Of a stretch of 64,000 bases of DNA, positions 51,109 through 61,057 are shown in pieces; position 1 is the stretch's first letter, and each line of letters opens with the position of its first letter. The notes under the pieces were generated by a model that was given only the letters and a program-made list of their open reading frames with translations, was not told where the DNA came from and made no database searches. The stretch is from the NCBI GenBank assembly GCA_043807765.1, contig JAZDFQ010000059.1:1-64000 (forward strand), written 5' to 3'. Source of the stretch: Stygiobacter sp043807765. GTDB taxonomy: Bacteria; Bacteroidota; Ignavibacteria; Ignavibacteriales; Melioribacteraceae. Made by a program: the position numbers and the translations under genes.

Positions 51109-52593
51109 ATGAAAGGAAGACTTTTATTCATTTTTGTACTATTTACGACATTTGTATTCGCGCAAACAAAAACGCTTTATTTTACTTATCCGACAAACGG
51201 AGCGGTAATTAGTATTCCGGAAGGACAGTCTAGCGTTTCGGTAACCATACAATACTCATATACCGAAATTTTATATGAAAACGAAATACATAAGCTATAC
51301 GCAGATCAGACTTACACATCTGATGTTTATCCATACAATCTGGTATCTACTCCACCAGTAACTTGTACATTAACAGCGGGAACTTATACTTGGAAACTTG
51401 AACGCTATCTTTGGATACCAGGTTTAGGTGCACAGCCTTGGGGTACGCCAGATCAAATAACATTTACAGTTAGACCATCAATTACTGTGCGGACAAGTTT
51501 CGGAGGAGGACAATTGTTAGTGAATTCGGTATCGAGAGATCATGGTTATAATTTTACTCCAGAGCCCAATTCAACAACTTATTTAAATGTTGAAGACCAA
51601 ACCTCCGGTGATTATTTAAGAGTTTTCACTCAATGGACTGGTGTTTCGGGCAGTGCCTCAACTAGAAACAACTATGTTAATGCTCCAACTGCTGATAGCA
51701 AAACATGTACTGCCAATATGCCTAAACAATGTAATATCACTCTATCTAATCCGGGGCATTCAATTTCCTTAAATGGTAATACATATAGTTCTTCGGTTAC
51801 AACAAATGTAATAGAAGATAACTCTATTTCGCCAACCGCCGAGTGGTACTTTGTAACTAATGGAATTGAATATGTTTTTCTTGATCAATGGAAAAGAAGT
51901 TCCGGGCAAATTGTTTCCCCTATAACAGCAACACAACACGAAACCTTTACTCCAAATTACAGGATTCAGGCATTAGCCCCGGGTGTTACATTCGGAACAA
52001 CAATTGGTCAACCAATTCAAATCAATTGGACCGACAACCCCAATACCTATGTAACGCAATATAGGGTTTACAGAAAAGTTTATTCTAATGGGTCGTGGAG
52101 TTCAGATCAACTGCTGGGAACTGTAAACAGTGGTGTTCAAACTTTTACTGATTACGATTATAACTTGTCGACATGGCGTGACAATATTTGGTTACAATAT
52201 GGTATAACAGCCTACTATTCCGTAAACAGTTCATGGTCTGATGGTGGAGCCAACACTTATGTTTACGGTACAGTGGGTGCTTCTATGCAAAATAATGATT
52301 TAGCTTTAACTAAAACAGAGAGTGAAGTTCCGGTTGAGTTTGCAATTAGTAATTATCCAAATCCATTCAACCCAACAACAACAATAAATTACCAGTTGCC
52401 AAAAGATGGAATGGTAACAATAAAAGTTTATGATGTGTTAGGTAAAGAAGTTGCTACTTTGGTAAATGAACATAAGAGCGCCGGTTATTATAAAGTAGAT
52501 TTTGATGCAAGTAAGTTAACAAGCGGTGTTTACATTGCTGCAATACAAGCAAGCAATTTCAGCAAATCTATTAAGCTGCTGCTTACCAAGTAA
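51109..52593 (+). CDS. Secreted protein with fibronectin-like domain and T9SS sorting domain
   Basis: The 494-residue protein has a signal peptide (LLFIFVLFTTFVFAQT), beta-sandwich domains in the middle, and an FN3-like repeat at about 300-395 (PIQINWTDNPNTYVTQYRVYRK). A C-terminal type IX sorting domain follows (NYPNPFNPTTT, VYDVLGKEVATLVNEHKSAG). No enzyme motif is visible; an adhesin or structural surface protein is likely. A hairpin terminator follows. Confidence 0.8.
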   Translation: MKGRLLFIFVLFTTFVFAQTKTLYFTYPTNGAVISIPEGQSSVSVTIQYSYTEILYENEIHKLYADQTYTSDVYPYNLVSTPPVTCTLTAGTYTWKLERYLWIPGLGAQPWGTPDQITFTVRPSITVRTSFGGGQLLVNSVSRDHGYNFTPEPNSTTYLNVEDQTSGDYLRVFTQWTGVSGSASTRNNYVNAPTADSKTCTANMPKQCNITLSNPGHSISLNGNTYSSSVTTNVIEDNSISPTAEWYFVTNGIEYVFLDQWKRSSGQIVSPITATQHETFTPNYRIQALAPGVTFGTTIGQPIQINWTDNPNTYVTQYRVYRKVYSNGSWSSDQLLGTVNSGVQTFTDYDYNLSTWRDNIWLQYGITAYYSVNSSWSDGGANTYVYGTVGASMQNNDLALTKTESEVPVEFAISNYPNPFNPTTTINYQLPKDGMVTIKVYDVLGKEVATLVNEHKSAGYYKVDFDASKLTSGVYIAAIQASNFSKSIKLLLTK

Positions 52594-52630
52594 TTAGTAT
52601 TCAGTATTGAGTAGTTAGACAAAAGGCTAT

Positions 52631-52660
52631 AAGCCGCACAAACAACGTGCGGCTTTTTCA
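52631..52660 (+). terminator. Rho-independent terminator after the T9SS protein gene
   Basis: AAGCCGCAC (52631-52639) pairs with GTGCGGCTT (52647-52655) over a seven-base loop, followed by TTTT. It begins 38 bases after the stop codon. Confidence 0.8.
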
Positions 52661-52732
52661 TCAAATCATCCTAGGTGCTTTTTTCAAAAGTATATTTTAT
52701 TTTGCCGTCAACAAAATCCCTAAGTGGGTATT

Positions 52733-53911
52733 ATGAAAAAGATTTGTTTGTTTGCCTTCGCGCTCGTTGTTTTTTTATTCCTCACAAATACGTCCTTCTC
52801 GCAGAGCAAGAAAAAGAAAAGCGAAGAAGAGGTTTATAAATTCGAAATGATTCACCAGGTGAAAACGGCACCGGTAAAGAACCAGGCAAAGACCGGAACG
52901 TGCTGGTCTTTTGCAACAACATCTTTCATCGAGACAGAACTTTTACGCATGGGAAAGGGTGAACACATTTTATCACCGATGTGGTTTGTGCGCTATGCTT
53001 ATCCCGAAAAAGCCAAGAAGTTCGTTCGTTATTCCGGAACAACAAGTTTTAGTGTTGGCGGACAAGCGCACGACGTAATGAATGTTATCCGCGAGAAAGG
53101 AATGATTCCCGAAACTAACTACAAAGGAATGAACATTGGCGAAGATGAACATAATCACGGTGAAATGGCTGACGTTTTAGAAAGCATAGTTAACGCAGTA
53201 AAGAGAAACAAAGGGGGCAAAATTACTCCACGCTGGCAAGAGGTTTTTGAATCTACACTAAATATATATCTAGGTACACCACAACATGAATTTAATTACT
53301 TGGAAAGGAATTTCACTCCGAAGGGTTTTCGAGATTCGCTCGGCTTTAATCCAAATGATTATGTTGAATTTACTTCTTACACGCATCATCCTTTCTATTC
53401 CCAATTTGATCTGGAAATTCCGGATAACTGGAGCCATGATAAATACTACAACATTCCGTTTGGAGAAATGATCGCTTTGATTGATACAGCTTTAGCAAAA
53501 GGCTATTCTGTTTTGTGGGATGGCGACACTAGCGAGAAAAACTTTGACCGCAAAAAAGGGCTTGCAATTGTTCCGCAAGAAGAAACTCCCGAGGTTGTAA
53601 GCGAAGACACCGACGAGAAGAAAGTTGAAGAACCGGTAAAAGAAAAATTCATCACACAAGAAATGCGTCAAGAAACGTTTGATAATCAAACCACAACCGA
53701 CGATCACTTAATGCACATTACCGGCCGCGCGAAAGATCAGCGTGGTTATAATTTTTATTATGTTAAAAATTCTTGGGGAACCAAAGATAAAAAGTATGAC
53801 GGCTACTGGTACATGAGTGAAATTTATGCACGATTAAAAACCGTTGCTGTAATGGTTCACAAAGACGCTATTCCCGGATGGTTAAGCTACAAGTTGAAAA
53901 ATGCTAATTGA
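52733..53911 (+). CDS. Exported C1-family cysteine peptidase (bleomycin-hydrolase/PepC-like)
   Basis: From ATG 52733 the protein has 392 residues with a signal peptide (ICLFAFALVVFLFLTNTSFS). Catalytic residues are Gln51 (NQAKTGTCW), Cys57, His325 (TDDHLMHITG) and Asn346 (VKNSWGT). The arrangement is that of bleomycin hydrolase/aminopeptidase C, but those are cytoplasmic; this one is predicted exported. An acidic linker (EETPEVVSEDTDEKKVEEP) occurs before the His. It probably trims peptides in the periplasm. A GTG at 52724 is a possible alternative start. Confidence 0.88.
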   Translation: MKKICLFAFALVVFLFLTNTSFSQSKKKKSEEEVYKFEMIHQVKTAPVKNQAKTGTCWSFATTSFIETELLRMGKGEHILSPMWFVRYAYPEKAKKFVRYSGTTSFSVGGQAHDVMNVIREKGMIPETNYKGMNIGEDEHNHGEMADVLESIVNAVKRNKGGKITPRWQEVFESTLNIYLGTPQHEFNYLERNFTPKGFRDSLGFNPNDYVEFTSYTHHPFYSQFDLEIPDNWSHDKYYNIPFGEMIALIDTALAKGYSVLWDGDTSEKNFDRKKGLAIVPQEETPEVVSEDTDEKKVEEPVKEKFITQEMRQETFDNQTTTDDHLMHITGRAKDQRGYNFYYVKNSWGTKDKKYDGYWYMSEIYARLKTVAVMVHKDAIPGWLSYKLKNAN

Positions 53912-53925
53912 AGTTTAAGCAACGC

Positions 53926-54195
53926 TCAAACTTCTTTCAGCCACAATCCTTCGGGTGTTCCAATAACTCCGGCGTCTACCGCTACGGCTGAAGCTTTTTG
54001 AGAAGATGTAAACGCTTTCGCTTTTTCAATATCCCGGACTTTGAAAAAAACAGTTACTATGTTTGGCTCAAACGCATTGCGCATAATTTGGAGATCGTAA
54101 AAGCCGGCTTCTTCTTGTATTTCTTCGTGAGATTTGAAAACGGCTAACCATTTTTCGAAATCTGCAACTTTATGTTTTACTATTAAGTAGTTCAT
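53926..54195 (-). CDS. Small dimeric alpha/beta-barrel (ABM-like) protein
   Basis: The 89-residue protein resembles the ferredoxin-like dimeric barrel of small monooxygenase/cyclase-like proteins: NYLIVKHKVADFEKWLAVFKSH, FEPNIVTVFFKVRDIEKAKAF. The function is not defined, and no catalytic residue stands out. It converges with the C1 peptidase gene across a 14-base gap and is followed by the sialidase-CstA pair on the other side. Confidence 0.72.
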   Translation of the reverse strand: MNYLIVKHKVADFEKWLAVFKSHEEIQEEAGFYDLQIMRNAFEPNIVTVFFKVRDIEKAKAFTSSQKASAVAVDAGVIGTPEGLWLKEV

Positions 54196-54228
54196 TCTTC
54201 TTTCTTTCTTTAGTAGTTAAGCCAATTG

Positions 54229-55284
54229 TTAGTTAATCAAATCCGGATTTACAACTACGTGTTTTATAGTTTCTCGTTTAAATGTATAGGTGATGTGAAC
54301 TTTTCCATCGCAGCTTTGAATTACCGCCGGGTAGGAATATTCACCCGGTGCGTTTTCCAGCGTTAACACAGGATGCCAATTTTGTCCATCAACGGAAATT
54401 GCAACGTTCATAGGCGTTCTTAATCCGCCCCATTTCCCCTCTATCATTCCGGTATGATTATAAACCAGCAAGTGTCTTCCGTCTTTTAATGTAACCGCAT
54501 CAATGCCGGAGTTTGGATTCGGCAGATTAGTAGAAACCATTTTGCTCCACGTCTCTCCATTATCATAAGACCAGCTTTGCATTATAAATCCTTGTTGAGA
54601 GCGACACAACATTTGCAAAGTATCTTTTCCGTGAAGAAGTATTGCGGGTTGAATTACAGAAATACTTTTGTCCTTTAACAAATCAGTCCGCTTCCATGTT
54701 ACGCAATTATCATTTGAAATTTCAACGTGAACATTCCAGCCATTATTCTCGCTACTGGATGGTGAGATAATTTCTCCGTTTGGCAGCAGAACCGGTTTGT
54801 TTTTAATTGGACCTAAAATATTTTCCGGCAGCCGTTCCGGCTTGGACCAGGTTAATCCATTATCGTTAGATGTAATAACCATTCCCCACCATTCTACCGG
54901 ATTAGGACCAACTTTGTAAAATAGCATTACCGTTTTATTATTGATACAAAACAGCACGGGATTCCAACATGGAAAGCGTTTGCTCTCGTTTATTATTCCG
55001 TTAGCAACTTCAACTGGTTTTGTCCATTTACCATTTACTTGCCGCGATACCCAAATACCAACATCCGGATTTTTTTCTTCTGTTCCGCCAAACCAAGAAA
55101 CTATAAGCCCATCCGGTGTTTCCGCAATTGTTGATGCGTGGCATTGTGCGGTGGGCTTGCCGTCAAGGGGGTAAATGAATTCACTTACAACATAACCCGT
55201 TTGATTAATAACGCTATCTGTTGTTTGTGCAAAAAGAATTCCGGCAACAAGATATGCAACGACAAAAAAGTGATGCTTTGACAT
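54229..55284 (-). CDS. Exported BNR-repeat sialidase-like protein
   Basis: The 351-residue protein has a signal peptide (HHFFVVAYLVAGILFAQ) and a six-bladed sialidase-like propeller with Asp-box-type repeats: SWFGGTEEKNPDVGIWVSRQ, VITSNDNGLTWSKPERLP, EISNDNCVTWKRTD and WSYDNGETWSKMVS. It belongs to the BNR_2/exo-alpha-sialidase-like families; whether the full catalytic Arg triad is present cannot be verified here. The gene starts 3 bases after the CstA stop, suggesting cotranscription with the transporter. Confidence 0.83.
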   Translation of the reverse strand: MSKHHFFVVAYLVAGILFAQTTDSVINQTGYVVSEFIYPLDGKPTAQCHASTIAETPDGLIVSWFGGTEEKNPDVGIWVSRQVNGKWTKPVEVANGIINESKRFPCWNPVLFCINNKTVMLFYKVGPNPVEWWGMVITSNDNGLTWSKPERLPENILGPIKNKPVLLPNGEIISPSSSENNGWNVHVEISNDNCVTWKRTDLLKDKSISVIQPAILLHGKDTLQMLCRSQQGFIMQSWSYDNGETWSKMVSTNLPNPNSGIDAVTLKDGRHLLVYNHTGMIEGKWGGLRTPMNVAISVDGQNWHPVLTLENAPGEYSYPAVIQSCDGKVHITYTFKRETIKHVVVNPDLIN

Positions 55285-55287
55285 TAA

Positions 55288-57012
55288 TTATTCTGTCTCT
55301 ACTTTTTTGATATACACAGCATAAAAAGTTTCCATTGCAATGGTAAGCGAAAGAACAAACAAAAACATCGCTACAATTGGAACGGGATTTCCGGTTAAAA
55401 CAAAACTTCCGGTTTTCAACCAGCCGTCGCGCATTAAAACTAAGAAAGCCCAGTTGCTCATTAGGAACATCCAAACGGCGGGAACAAAGGCTACAACCCA
55501 AGCATATTTAAACTTAGCGGTTTTGTAAAGCCATACTGTAATTCCAATCAACGCAAGTGCAGCAAGCATTTGGTTGCAAGCTCCGAAGATACTCCAGAAA
55601 ACTTTCCAAGCCGGAATTGGATTTCCCGCCGCATCGTTCATTGTTGATGTTACAAAAAGAAGCGGAACAAGAATTGAAATGCCTGTTGCAAAATATCTCC
55701 CGGATTTTGTTTTCCAGCCGGTTAATTCTTCAACTATGTAGCGGCATAAGCGTGTGCAAACATCAAGTGTATCGTAAACAAAAGTTGTGAATGCCATTAA
55801 GCCAAAAGAAATTCCCAGCGCGGCGGGAATTCCAATTAGTTGAACAAATTGACCGATACCTGAAGCGTAAATAAAATTTGGGGAAGCTTTTATCAGAGCG
55901 CTGTCTTTCGTGAGAATCATAACACAAGCAAGAGAAACTACAGCAACCATTCCTTCAAGAAGCATCATTCCATAACCAACAACTTTTGCATCGCTTTCTT
56001 TTGCAAGCTGCTTAGATGTTGTGCCGGAACCGACAAGTGAGTGAAAGCCGGAACAAGCGCCGCATGCAACGGTAATAAACAAAACCGGAAACATCGGGAA
56101 CCAGAAATTGCCAAGATTGCTTTCCGAAGAAATTGTAAACGCCGGATATTGAATTGTGAATCCACCGAAGATTAAACCAATTGCCGCGGCGGCTAATGCT
56201 GCATAAAGAAAATATCCGCCTAAGTGTCCGCGCGGCTGAAGCAAAACCCAAACCGGAATAATTGAAGCAACAAAACAGTAAAGAAGAATAAATCCGTTCC
56301 ATAATTTTTGTGTACCGTGCAAAGACCATCCAAACCAAGCGCTAAGATCAAGAGGAATTGAAGGTCCAATCCAAATTGATAAGCCAACCAGTGGAAGAAA
56401 GATTACCGTTGCCAACGTAAGCGAGAGTTTAGTTTTCTTAAGAAGAATTCCCATGATAACCGGAAGAACCAAATAAAGAAGTGACGATGTTGCAATTGCG
56501 CCGCCGCCTACTTTGTCTCCGTTGTCAAGCGTTATTGTTCCAACAAACGAACTTGATGTTACATCCGTGAACGCGACTATTACATACACAAGCGTAACCC
56601 AAATAAAAATCATGAATAAAATCCATGCGCGCTTGGATACGTTAACGCGTACAACTTCTGTAATTGATTTTGCTTTGTAGCGGATTGACGCAACAATAGA
56701 GCCCATATCGTGAACACCGCCGATAAATATTGAGCCGAGCACAATCCATATTAACGCCGGAACCCAACCGAATAATACTCCGGCTATAATTGGTCCGGTA
56801 ATTGGCCCAGCCGCAGCAATTGCCGAGAAATGCTGCCCCATTAAAAATTTTGAATCGGCTGGAACGTAATCAACTCCATCGTTTATGCTTACTGCTGGAG
56901 TTGGCGTTGAGTCGTTAAGATCAAAAACTTTTTTAGCTAGGAATGAGCCGTAAATTTTGTAAAAGAAAATAAATATCAGTGCGGCGCCGGCTACAATAAA
57001 TAGAATGTTCAT
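55288..57012 (-). CDS. cstA: Carbon starvation protein CstA-family transporter
   Basis: The 574-residue protein has about fifteen transmembrane helices and the CstA signatures DGVDYVPADSKFLMGQHFSAI and GPITGPIIAGVLFGWVPALIWI near the N-terminus, with GFHSLVGSGTTSKQLAKESDA in the middle. CstA/BtsT proteins import pyruvate or peptides under starvation. The length is slightly below that of E. coli CstA (about 700), which has a longer C-terminus. It is followed by the sialidase gene on the same strand. Confidence 0.92.
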   Translation of the reverse strand: MNILFIVAGAALIFIFFYKIYGSFLAKKVFDLNDSTPTPAVSINDGVDYVPADSKFLMGQHFSAIAAAGPITGPIIAGVLFGWVPALIWIVLGSIFIGGVHDMGSIVASIRYKAKSITEVVRVNVSKRAWILFMIFIWVTLVYVIVAFTDVTSSSFVGTITLDNGDKVGGGAIATSSLLYLVLPVIMGILLKKTKLSLTLATVIFLPLVGLSIWIGPSIPLDLSAWFGWSLHGTQKLWNGFILLYCFVASIIPVWVLLQPRGHLGGYFLYAALAAAAIGLIFGGFTIQYPAFTISSESNLGNFWFPMFPVLFITVACGACSGFHSLVGSGTTSKQLAKESDAKVVGYGMMLLEGMVAVVSLACVMILTKDSALIKASPNFIYASGIGQFVQLIGIPAALGISFGLMAFTTFVYDTLDVCTRLCRYIVEELTGWKTKSGRYFATGISILVPLLFVTSTMNDAAGNPIPAWKVFWSIFGACNQMLAALALIGITVWLYKTAKFKYAWVVAFVPAVWMFLMSNWAFLVLMRDGWLKTGSFVLTGNPVPIVAMFLFVLSLTIAMETFYAVYIKKVETE

Positions 57013-57088
57013 ATTATTCTCTTAGGAAAGGTTTTGTTTGCGGCACAAAATAAGGGTTTACGCTGTAAATGAAAACACGCGGCAAAAA

Positions 57089-57122
57089 GAAAGCCGCTCT
57101 GGTTTTTGATAGAACGGCTTTC
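57089..57122 (-). terminator. Terminator of the TlpA-like gene
   Basis: On the minus strand GAAAGCCG and CGGCTTTC arms with one mismatch (57089-57122) are followed by TTTCTTTTT-like bases. It lies 15 bases after the stop. Confidence 0.7.
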
Positions 57123-57136
57123 CACTAAATTATTTC

Positions 57137-58774
57137 TTATTGAAAATACTTTGCTAAAGTTTGTTCTAGATTTTGTCCTCTTAGATCACCTTCCATAGCA
57201 ATTATTTTTCCATCTTTATCAACAAGTATTGGTCGTGGAATTCCAATAACTTCGAACGCTTGAGAAATTTTTCTTCCTTCAACATTGCCAACAAAAGCGT
57301 TCTTCCAAGGCATTTTCCATTCACCGCTTCTAAACTTCTCTACATCTTTTTCTGAGGCATCGGATGAAAGACTAAGTATTTCGAAACCCTTGTCTTTGAA
57401 TTTCGCATAAGCTTTGTGCATGCTTTCCATCTCACCAACACAAGGGCCGCACCATGTAGCCCAAAAATCAATCATATAGATTTTGCCAAGCATTGCCTTC
57501 TTTGAAAATTTTACATTCTTATCATCAAGAGAAGCTATTTCGAAATCCGGGATTTCTACTCCTACTTTAATTTTGCTTTCAATTGGATACTGTGTTAGCA
57601 TTTGTATTACTTGTTCTGTTTCACCAAGGTCTTTCTTAATTATTTCATGAAGCCTTTTAAGCTCTTCGGTATTTGAAGCATACTTTGCGCTGGACAATTT
57701 GCTATAATAAATATTCATTTTAACAATATTGCTTTTGGATGCTTTCAAAAATTTTTCTTCGTTTGCTTTCCATTTAAATTGTGGTAGTATTTGGTAATAA
57801 GTACTGTACGCTTGCGGAACTAATTCCCAAACAATACTTTGAGGCGAAATAGATTCGTAAAATTCAGCCGCTTTGAAAAAATCATAATTTTTTGTTTTGT
57901 TCTGAAAGAAGGTAACATAGTTTAATTTGTAAAAATCACTTAATTCAGTGTCCTTTTCAGCTTCGGCTTTTTTTAATATTTCGGCAACTTTGCCATCATC
58001 GTCAAATTCATATCCATCAATTTTTTTGTTCTTTTCATAATATTCTCTCATTCGCTTCGAAGCTTCTAGTCTCAGGTCGTTATATTCTAACGTTTCTTTA
58101 GTTACTGCTTGCGATAAGACATCTCCCTCCATTACTACTTTTGCTTTAGCCTCTCCTTTTTTCAACTTCGCCGGATCAAATACAATTACTGCTTTTCCAT
58201 CTTTGACCTCAACTATAGATCGGAAATCTCCAGTGGAATCATTTTCAAATTTATTTGTTTCCGGTGCATTAATTGTTCTATTGCCAGCTTCAATTTTACA
58301 CAGCTGATATTTTACAGTAGGCTTATCTGTTTTCACTTCATAGATATATGTACCATCATCTTTCTTCGTCATCTTTTCTGCGGAGGCAAAATCGTAATTG
58401 TTAAAGTCTCCCATTACAGAAACTTCATCTAAAGTATCTTTGTACTTATAGTAATCGAGTGTTACATATATTTTAATTTCCTTATTTCTGCTGTTAACAA
58501 CTAAAGTTGTTTCTGCTTTGTGATCTGGAATAGAAAACAATACTCTATTTACACCCGGTTTTGTAATAGTAATAGAATATGTTCCCATGTCGTCACATTT
58601 AACAAAACCTTTTGCCTGTGATGAGAATTCTCCCATAATTCCAACTAGAGCTTCTTTAGATGGTTTTCCATTAGCATCTAGTAACTTGCCCGTGACTTTT
58701 GTCTGTTGTGCAAAAGTATTAACTGATAACAGCGCTACTAGTAAACACGCCGCTTTAAAGAAAGTTCTTTTCAC
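57137..58774 (-). CDS. TlpA/AhpC-like thiol-disulfide oxidoreductase with long N-terminal region
   Basis: The 545-residue exported protein (signal peptide CLLVALLSVNTFAQQ, GTG start behind AGGAGG) has a beta-rich N-part. Within it, residues about 112-145 (VSVMGDFNNYDFASAEKMTK) recall a CBM48/AMPK glycogen-binding-like domain, a weak match. A helical middle follows, and then a thioredoxin fold with WATWCGPCVGEME (active-site CxxC near residue 441). TlpA-like proteins reduce disulfides in the periplasm, for example for cytochrome maturation. It has its own terminator. Confidence 0.85.
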   Translation of the reverse strand: MKRTFFKAACLLVALLSVNTFAQQTKVTGKLLDANGKPSKEALVGIMGEFSSQAKGFVKCDDMGTYSITITKPGVNRVLFSIPDHKAETTLVVNSRNKEIKIYVTLDYYKYKDTLDEVSVMGDFNNYDFASAEKMTKKDDGTYIYEVKTDKPTVKYQLCKIEAGNRTINAPETNKFENDSTGDFRSIVEVKDGKAVIVFDPAKLKKGEAKAKVVMEGDVLSQAVTKETLEYNDLRLEASKRMREYYEKNKKIDGYEFDDDGKVAEILKKAEAEKDTELSDFYKLNYVTFFQNKTKNYDFFKAAEFYESISPQSIVWELVPQAYSTYYQILPQFKWKANEEKFLKASKSNIVKMNIYYSKLSSAKYASNTEELKRLHEIIKKDLGETEQVIQMLTQYPIESKIKVGVEIPDFEIASLDDKNVKFSKKAMLGKIYMIDFWATWCGPCVGEMESMHKAYAKFKDKGFEILSLSSDASEKDVEKFRSGEWKMPWKNAFVGNVEGRKISQAFEVIGIPRPILVDKDGKIIAMEGDLRGQNLEQTLAKYFQ

Positions 58775-58896
58775 TTATACCTCCTAAACTGTTATTTGAT
58801 TAGAATAAAAACGAAGCTGACTCGGGTTTTATTCCCCCACTTAAGTTAACTGCAAAATATCTCTTGGAAATTAAACTATCAAGATTTTTTATGGTA

Positions 58897-60912
58897 TTAT
58901 TTTATCATCTTTTTCAGTTTATCAATCTCATCACGCAGCATAGCGGCGCGCTCAAATTCCAAATCCTTAGCGGCGGCAAGCATTTCTTCAGTCATCTGTT
59001 CAAGTAAATCTTTGCGCTGGTCATCACTCATGTATCTAATAACCGGTTCTGCAACTTTGCTGAAGGCTTCTTCTTGTTTTTCGTGTTCTTTCTTGCGCAC
59101 ATCCGCAATAGAAGTCGAGTTCATAATTTCTTCAACACTCTTGTAAATTGTCATTGGCGTAATGTTGTTTGCTTCGTTGTATTCTTGCTGAAGTTTTCTT
59201 CTGCGGTTAGTCTCTTCAATCGTCTTGCGCATAGATTCCGTAATCTTATCGGCATACATTATTACTCTGCCATTTACATTACGCGCGGTTCTTCCGGCTG
59301 TCTGCATTAGCGAGCGCTCGCTTCGCAAGAATCCCTCTTTGTCCGCATCAATAATTCCCACTAAGGAAACTTCCGGCAGATCAAGACCTTCGCGCAATAA
59401 GTTTACGCCAACGAGAACATCAAAACCTCCTATGCGCAAATCGCGGATGATTTCAACTCTTTCAAGCGCATCAACTTCGCTGTGAATGTAGCGCACTTTA
59501 ATTTTCAGCTTATCGAGATAATCCGTTAAGTCTTCCGCCATTTTTTTTGTAAGAGTTGTAACTAGAACGCGTTCTTTAAGAATGACACGCTTTCTAATTT
59601 CACCAATCAAATCATCAATCTGTCCCTTAATTGGACGAACTTCAATTTCGGGATCGAGCAAGCCGGTTGGACGAATAACTTGTTCTACAAAGGCTCCGTG
59701 CGATTGCTCAAGTTCGTAGTTAGCCGGTGTTGCACTAACATAAATTACTTGATTCGTCATCCCTTGAAATTCCTCAAACTTGAGGGGGCGGTTATCCATT
59801 GCACTCTCCAAGCGGAATCCATGCTCAACCAAAACTTCTTTACGGGATCGGTCGCCGGCATACATAGCGCGCACTTGGGAGACTGTTACGTGGCTTTCAT
59901 CTATTATTAATAAATAATCTTTCGGAAAGTAATCGAACAAGCAGAATGGTCGTGAGCCGGGCGGACGTGCATCCATGTGACGGGAATAATTTTCAATTCC
60001 GCTGCAATAGCCAATCTCGCGCATCATTTCTAAATCATATTTAGTGCGCTGCTCAAGCCGCTGTGCTTCAACGTATTTTTCTTGGCTCCAGAAATAACGC
60101 AACCGTTCCTTAAGCTCTTCTTCAATAGTTTGAATTGCTCTGTTAACTTGATCTCTTGTTGTAACAAAATATTTTGCCGGATAAATTGGAATGTTTTCCA
60201 CTTGCTTAATTACATCGCCGGTAATTGAATCTATAATTGATAGCCTCTCAATTTCATCACCCCAAAATTCAATTCGGACTGCTTCTTCATATTGGTAGGC
60301 GGGAATTACTTCCACAACATCACCGCGCGCACGGAAGGTGCCGCGTGTAAAATCAGCATCGTTGCGTGTGTAATAAATATCTATCAGATTACGCAAAAGC
60401 TTTCTGCGCTCAATTGTTTGTCCTTTGCGCAGAAATAAAATCTGACGCGCGTATTCTTCCGGCGCGCCAATACCGTAAATACAGCTTACGCTTGCAATAA
60501 TAATTACGTCACTTCTTCCCTCTATCAAAGCTGTTGTTGCTTTCAAGCGAAGCCGGTCAATCTCTTCGTTCACTGCAAAATCTTTTTCAATATATAAATC
60601 CCGCTTAACAACATAAGCTTCCGGCTGATAGTAATCATAGTAGCTGATGAAAAACTCAACCGCGTTATTGGGGAAGAATGCTTTGAATTCCGAATATAGC
60701 TGCGCCGCTAAAGTTTTGTTGTGAGAAATAATCAGCGTTGGTCGGTTGTATTCTTTAATAACGTTAGACATTGTGTAGGTCTTGCCGCTTCCGGTAACAC
60801 CGAGCAGAACTTGATGTTTGTCTCCCCGCTTCAATCCTTCCAACAATTCTTGTATCGCGCGCGGCTGGTCGCCCGAGGGCTGATAGCTTGAAACTAATTC
60901 GAAATTTGCCAT
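58897..60912 (-). CDS. uvrB: Excinuclease ABC subunit B
   Basis: The 671-residue protein has a Walker A motif GVTGSGKT (residues 38-45), the DESHV box, the beta-hairpin region YYDYYQPEAYV and the UvrA-interaction domain. The helicase C-terminal half includes LLREGLDLPEVSLVGIIDADKEGFLRS and a closing UVR domain (LEFERAAMLRDEIDKLKK). It loads DNA damage with UvrA and UvrC. Length and motifs are canonical. Confidence 0.98.
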   Translation of the reverse strand: MANFELVSSYQPSGDQPRAIQELLEGLKRGDKHQVLLGVTGSGKTYTMSNVIKEYNRPTLIISHNKTLAAQLYSEFKAFFPNNAVEFFISYYDYYQPEAYVVKRDLYIEKDFAVNEEIDRLRLKATTALIEGRSDVIIIASVSCIYGIGAPEEYARQILFLRKGQTIERRKLLRNLIDIYYTRNDADFTRGTFRARGDVVEVIPAYQYEEAVRIEFWGDEIERLSIIDSITGDVIKQVENIPIYPAKYFVTTRDQVNRAIQTIEEELKERLRYFWSQEKYVEAQRLEQRTKYDLEMMREIGYCSGIENYSRHMDARPPGSRPFCLFDYFPKDYLLIIDESHVTVSQVRAMYAGDRSRKEVLVEHGFRLESAMDNRPLKFEEFQGMTNQVIYVSATPANYELEQSHGAFVEQVIRPTGLLDPEIEVRPIKGQIDDLIGEIRKRVILKERVLVTTLTKKMAEDLTDYLDKLKIKVRYIHSEVDALERVEIIRDLRIGGFDVLVGVNLLREGLDLPEVSLVGIIDADKEGFLRSERSLMQTAGRTARNVNGRVIMYADKITESMRKTIEETNRRRKLQQEYNEANNITPMTIYKSVEEIMNSTSIADVRKKEHEKQEEAFSKVAEPVIRYMSDDQRKDLLEQMTEEMLAAAKDLEFERAAMLRDEIDKLKKMIK

Positions 60913-61057
60913 AAAGACTTTCTCTAATTCAACTTCAAAAATAACATTAGCAATGGAATTTTGTGAAAATATTTTACGGTGCCTCTAAGTATTGCCCCAT
61001 GAAAATTCTTAATTTTGCGCATTCAATTTTATTTCTACAAGAAAACTCGAGGTTAAT

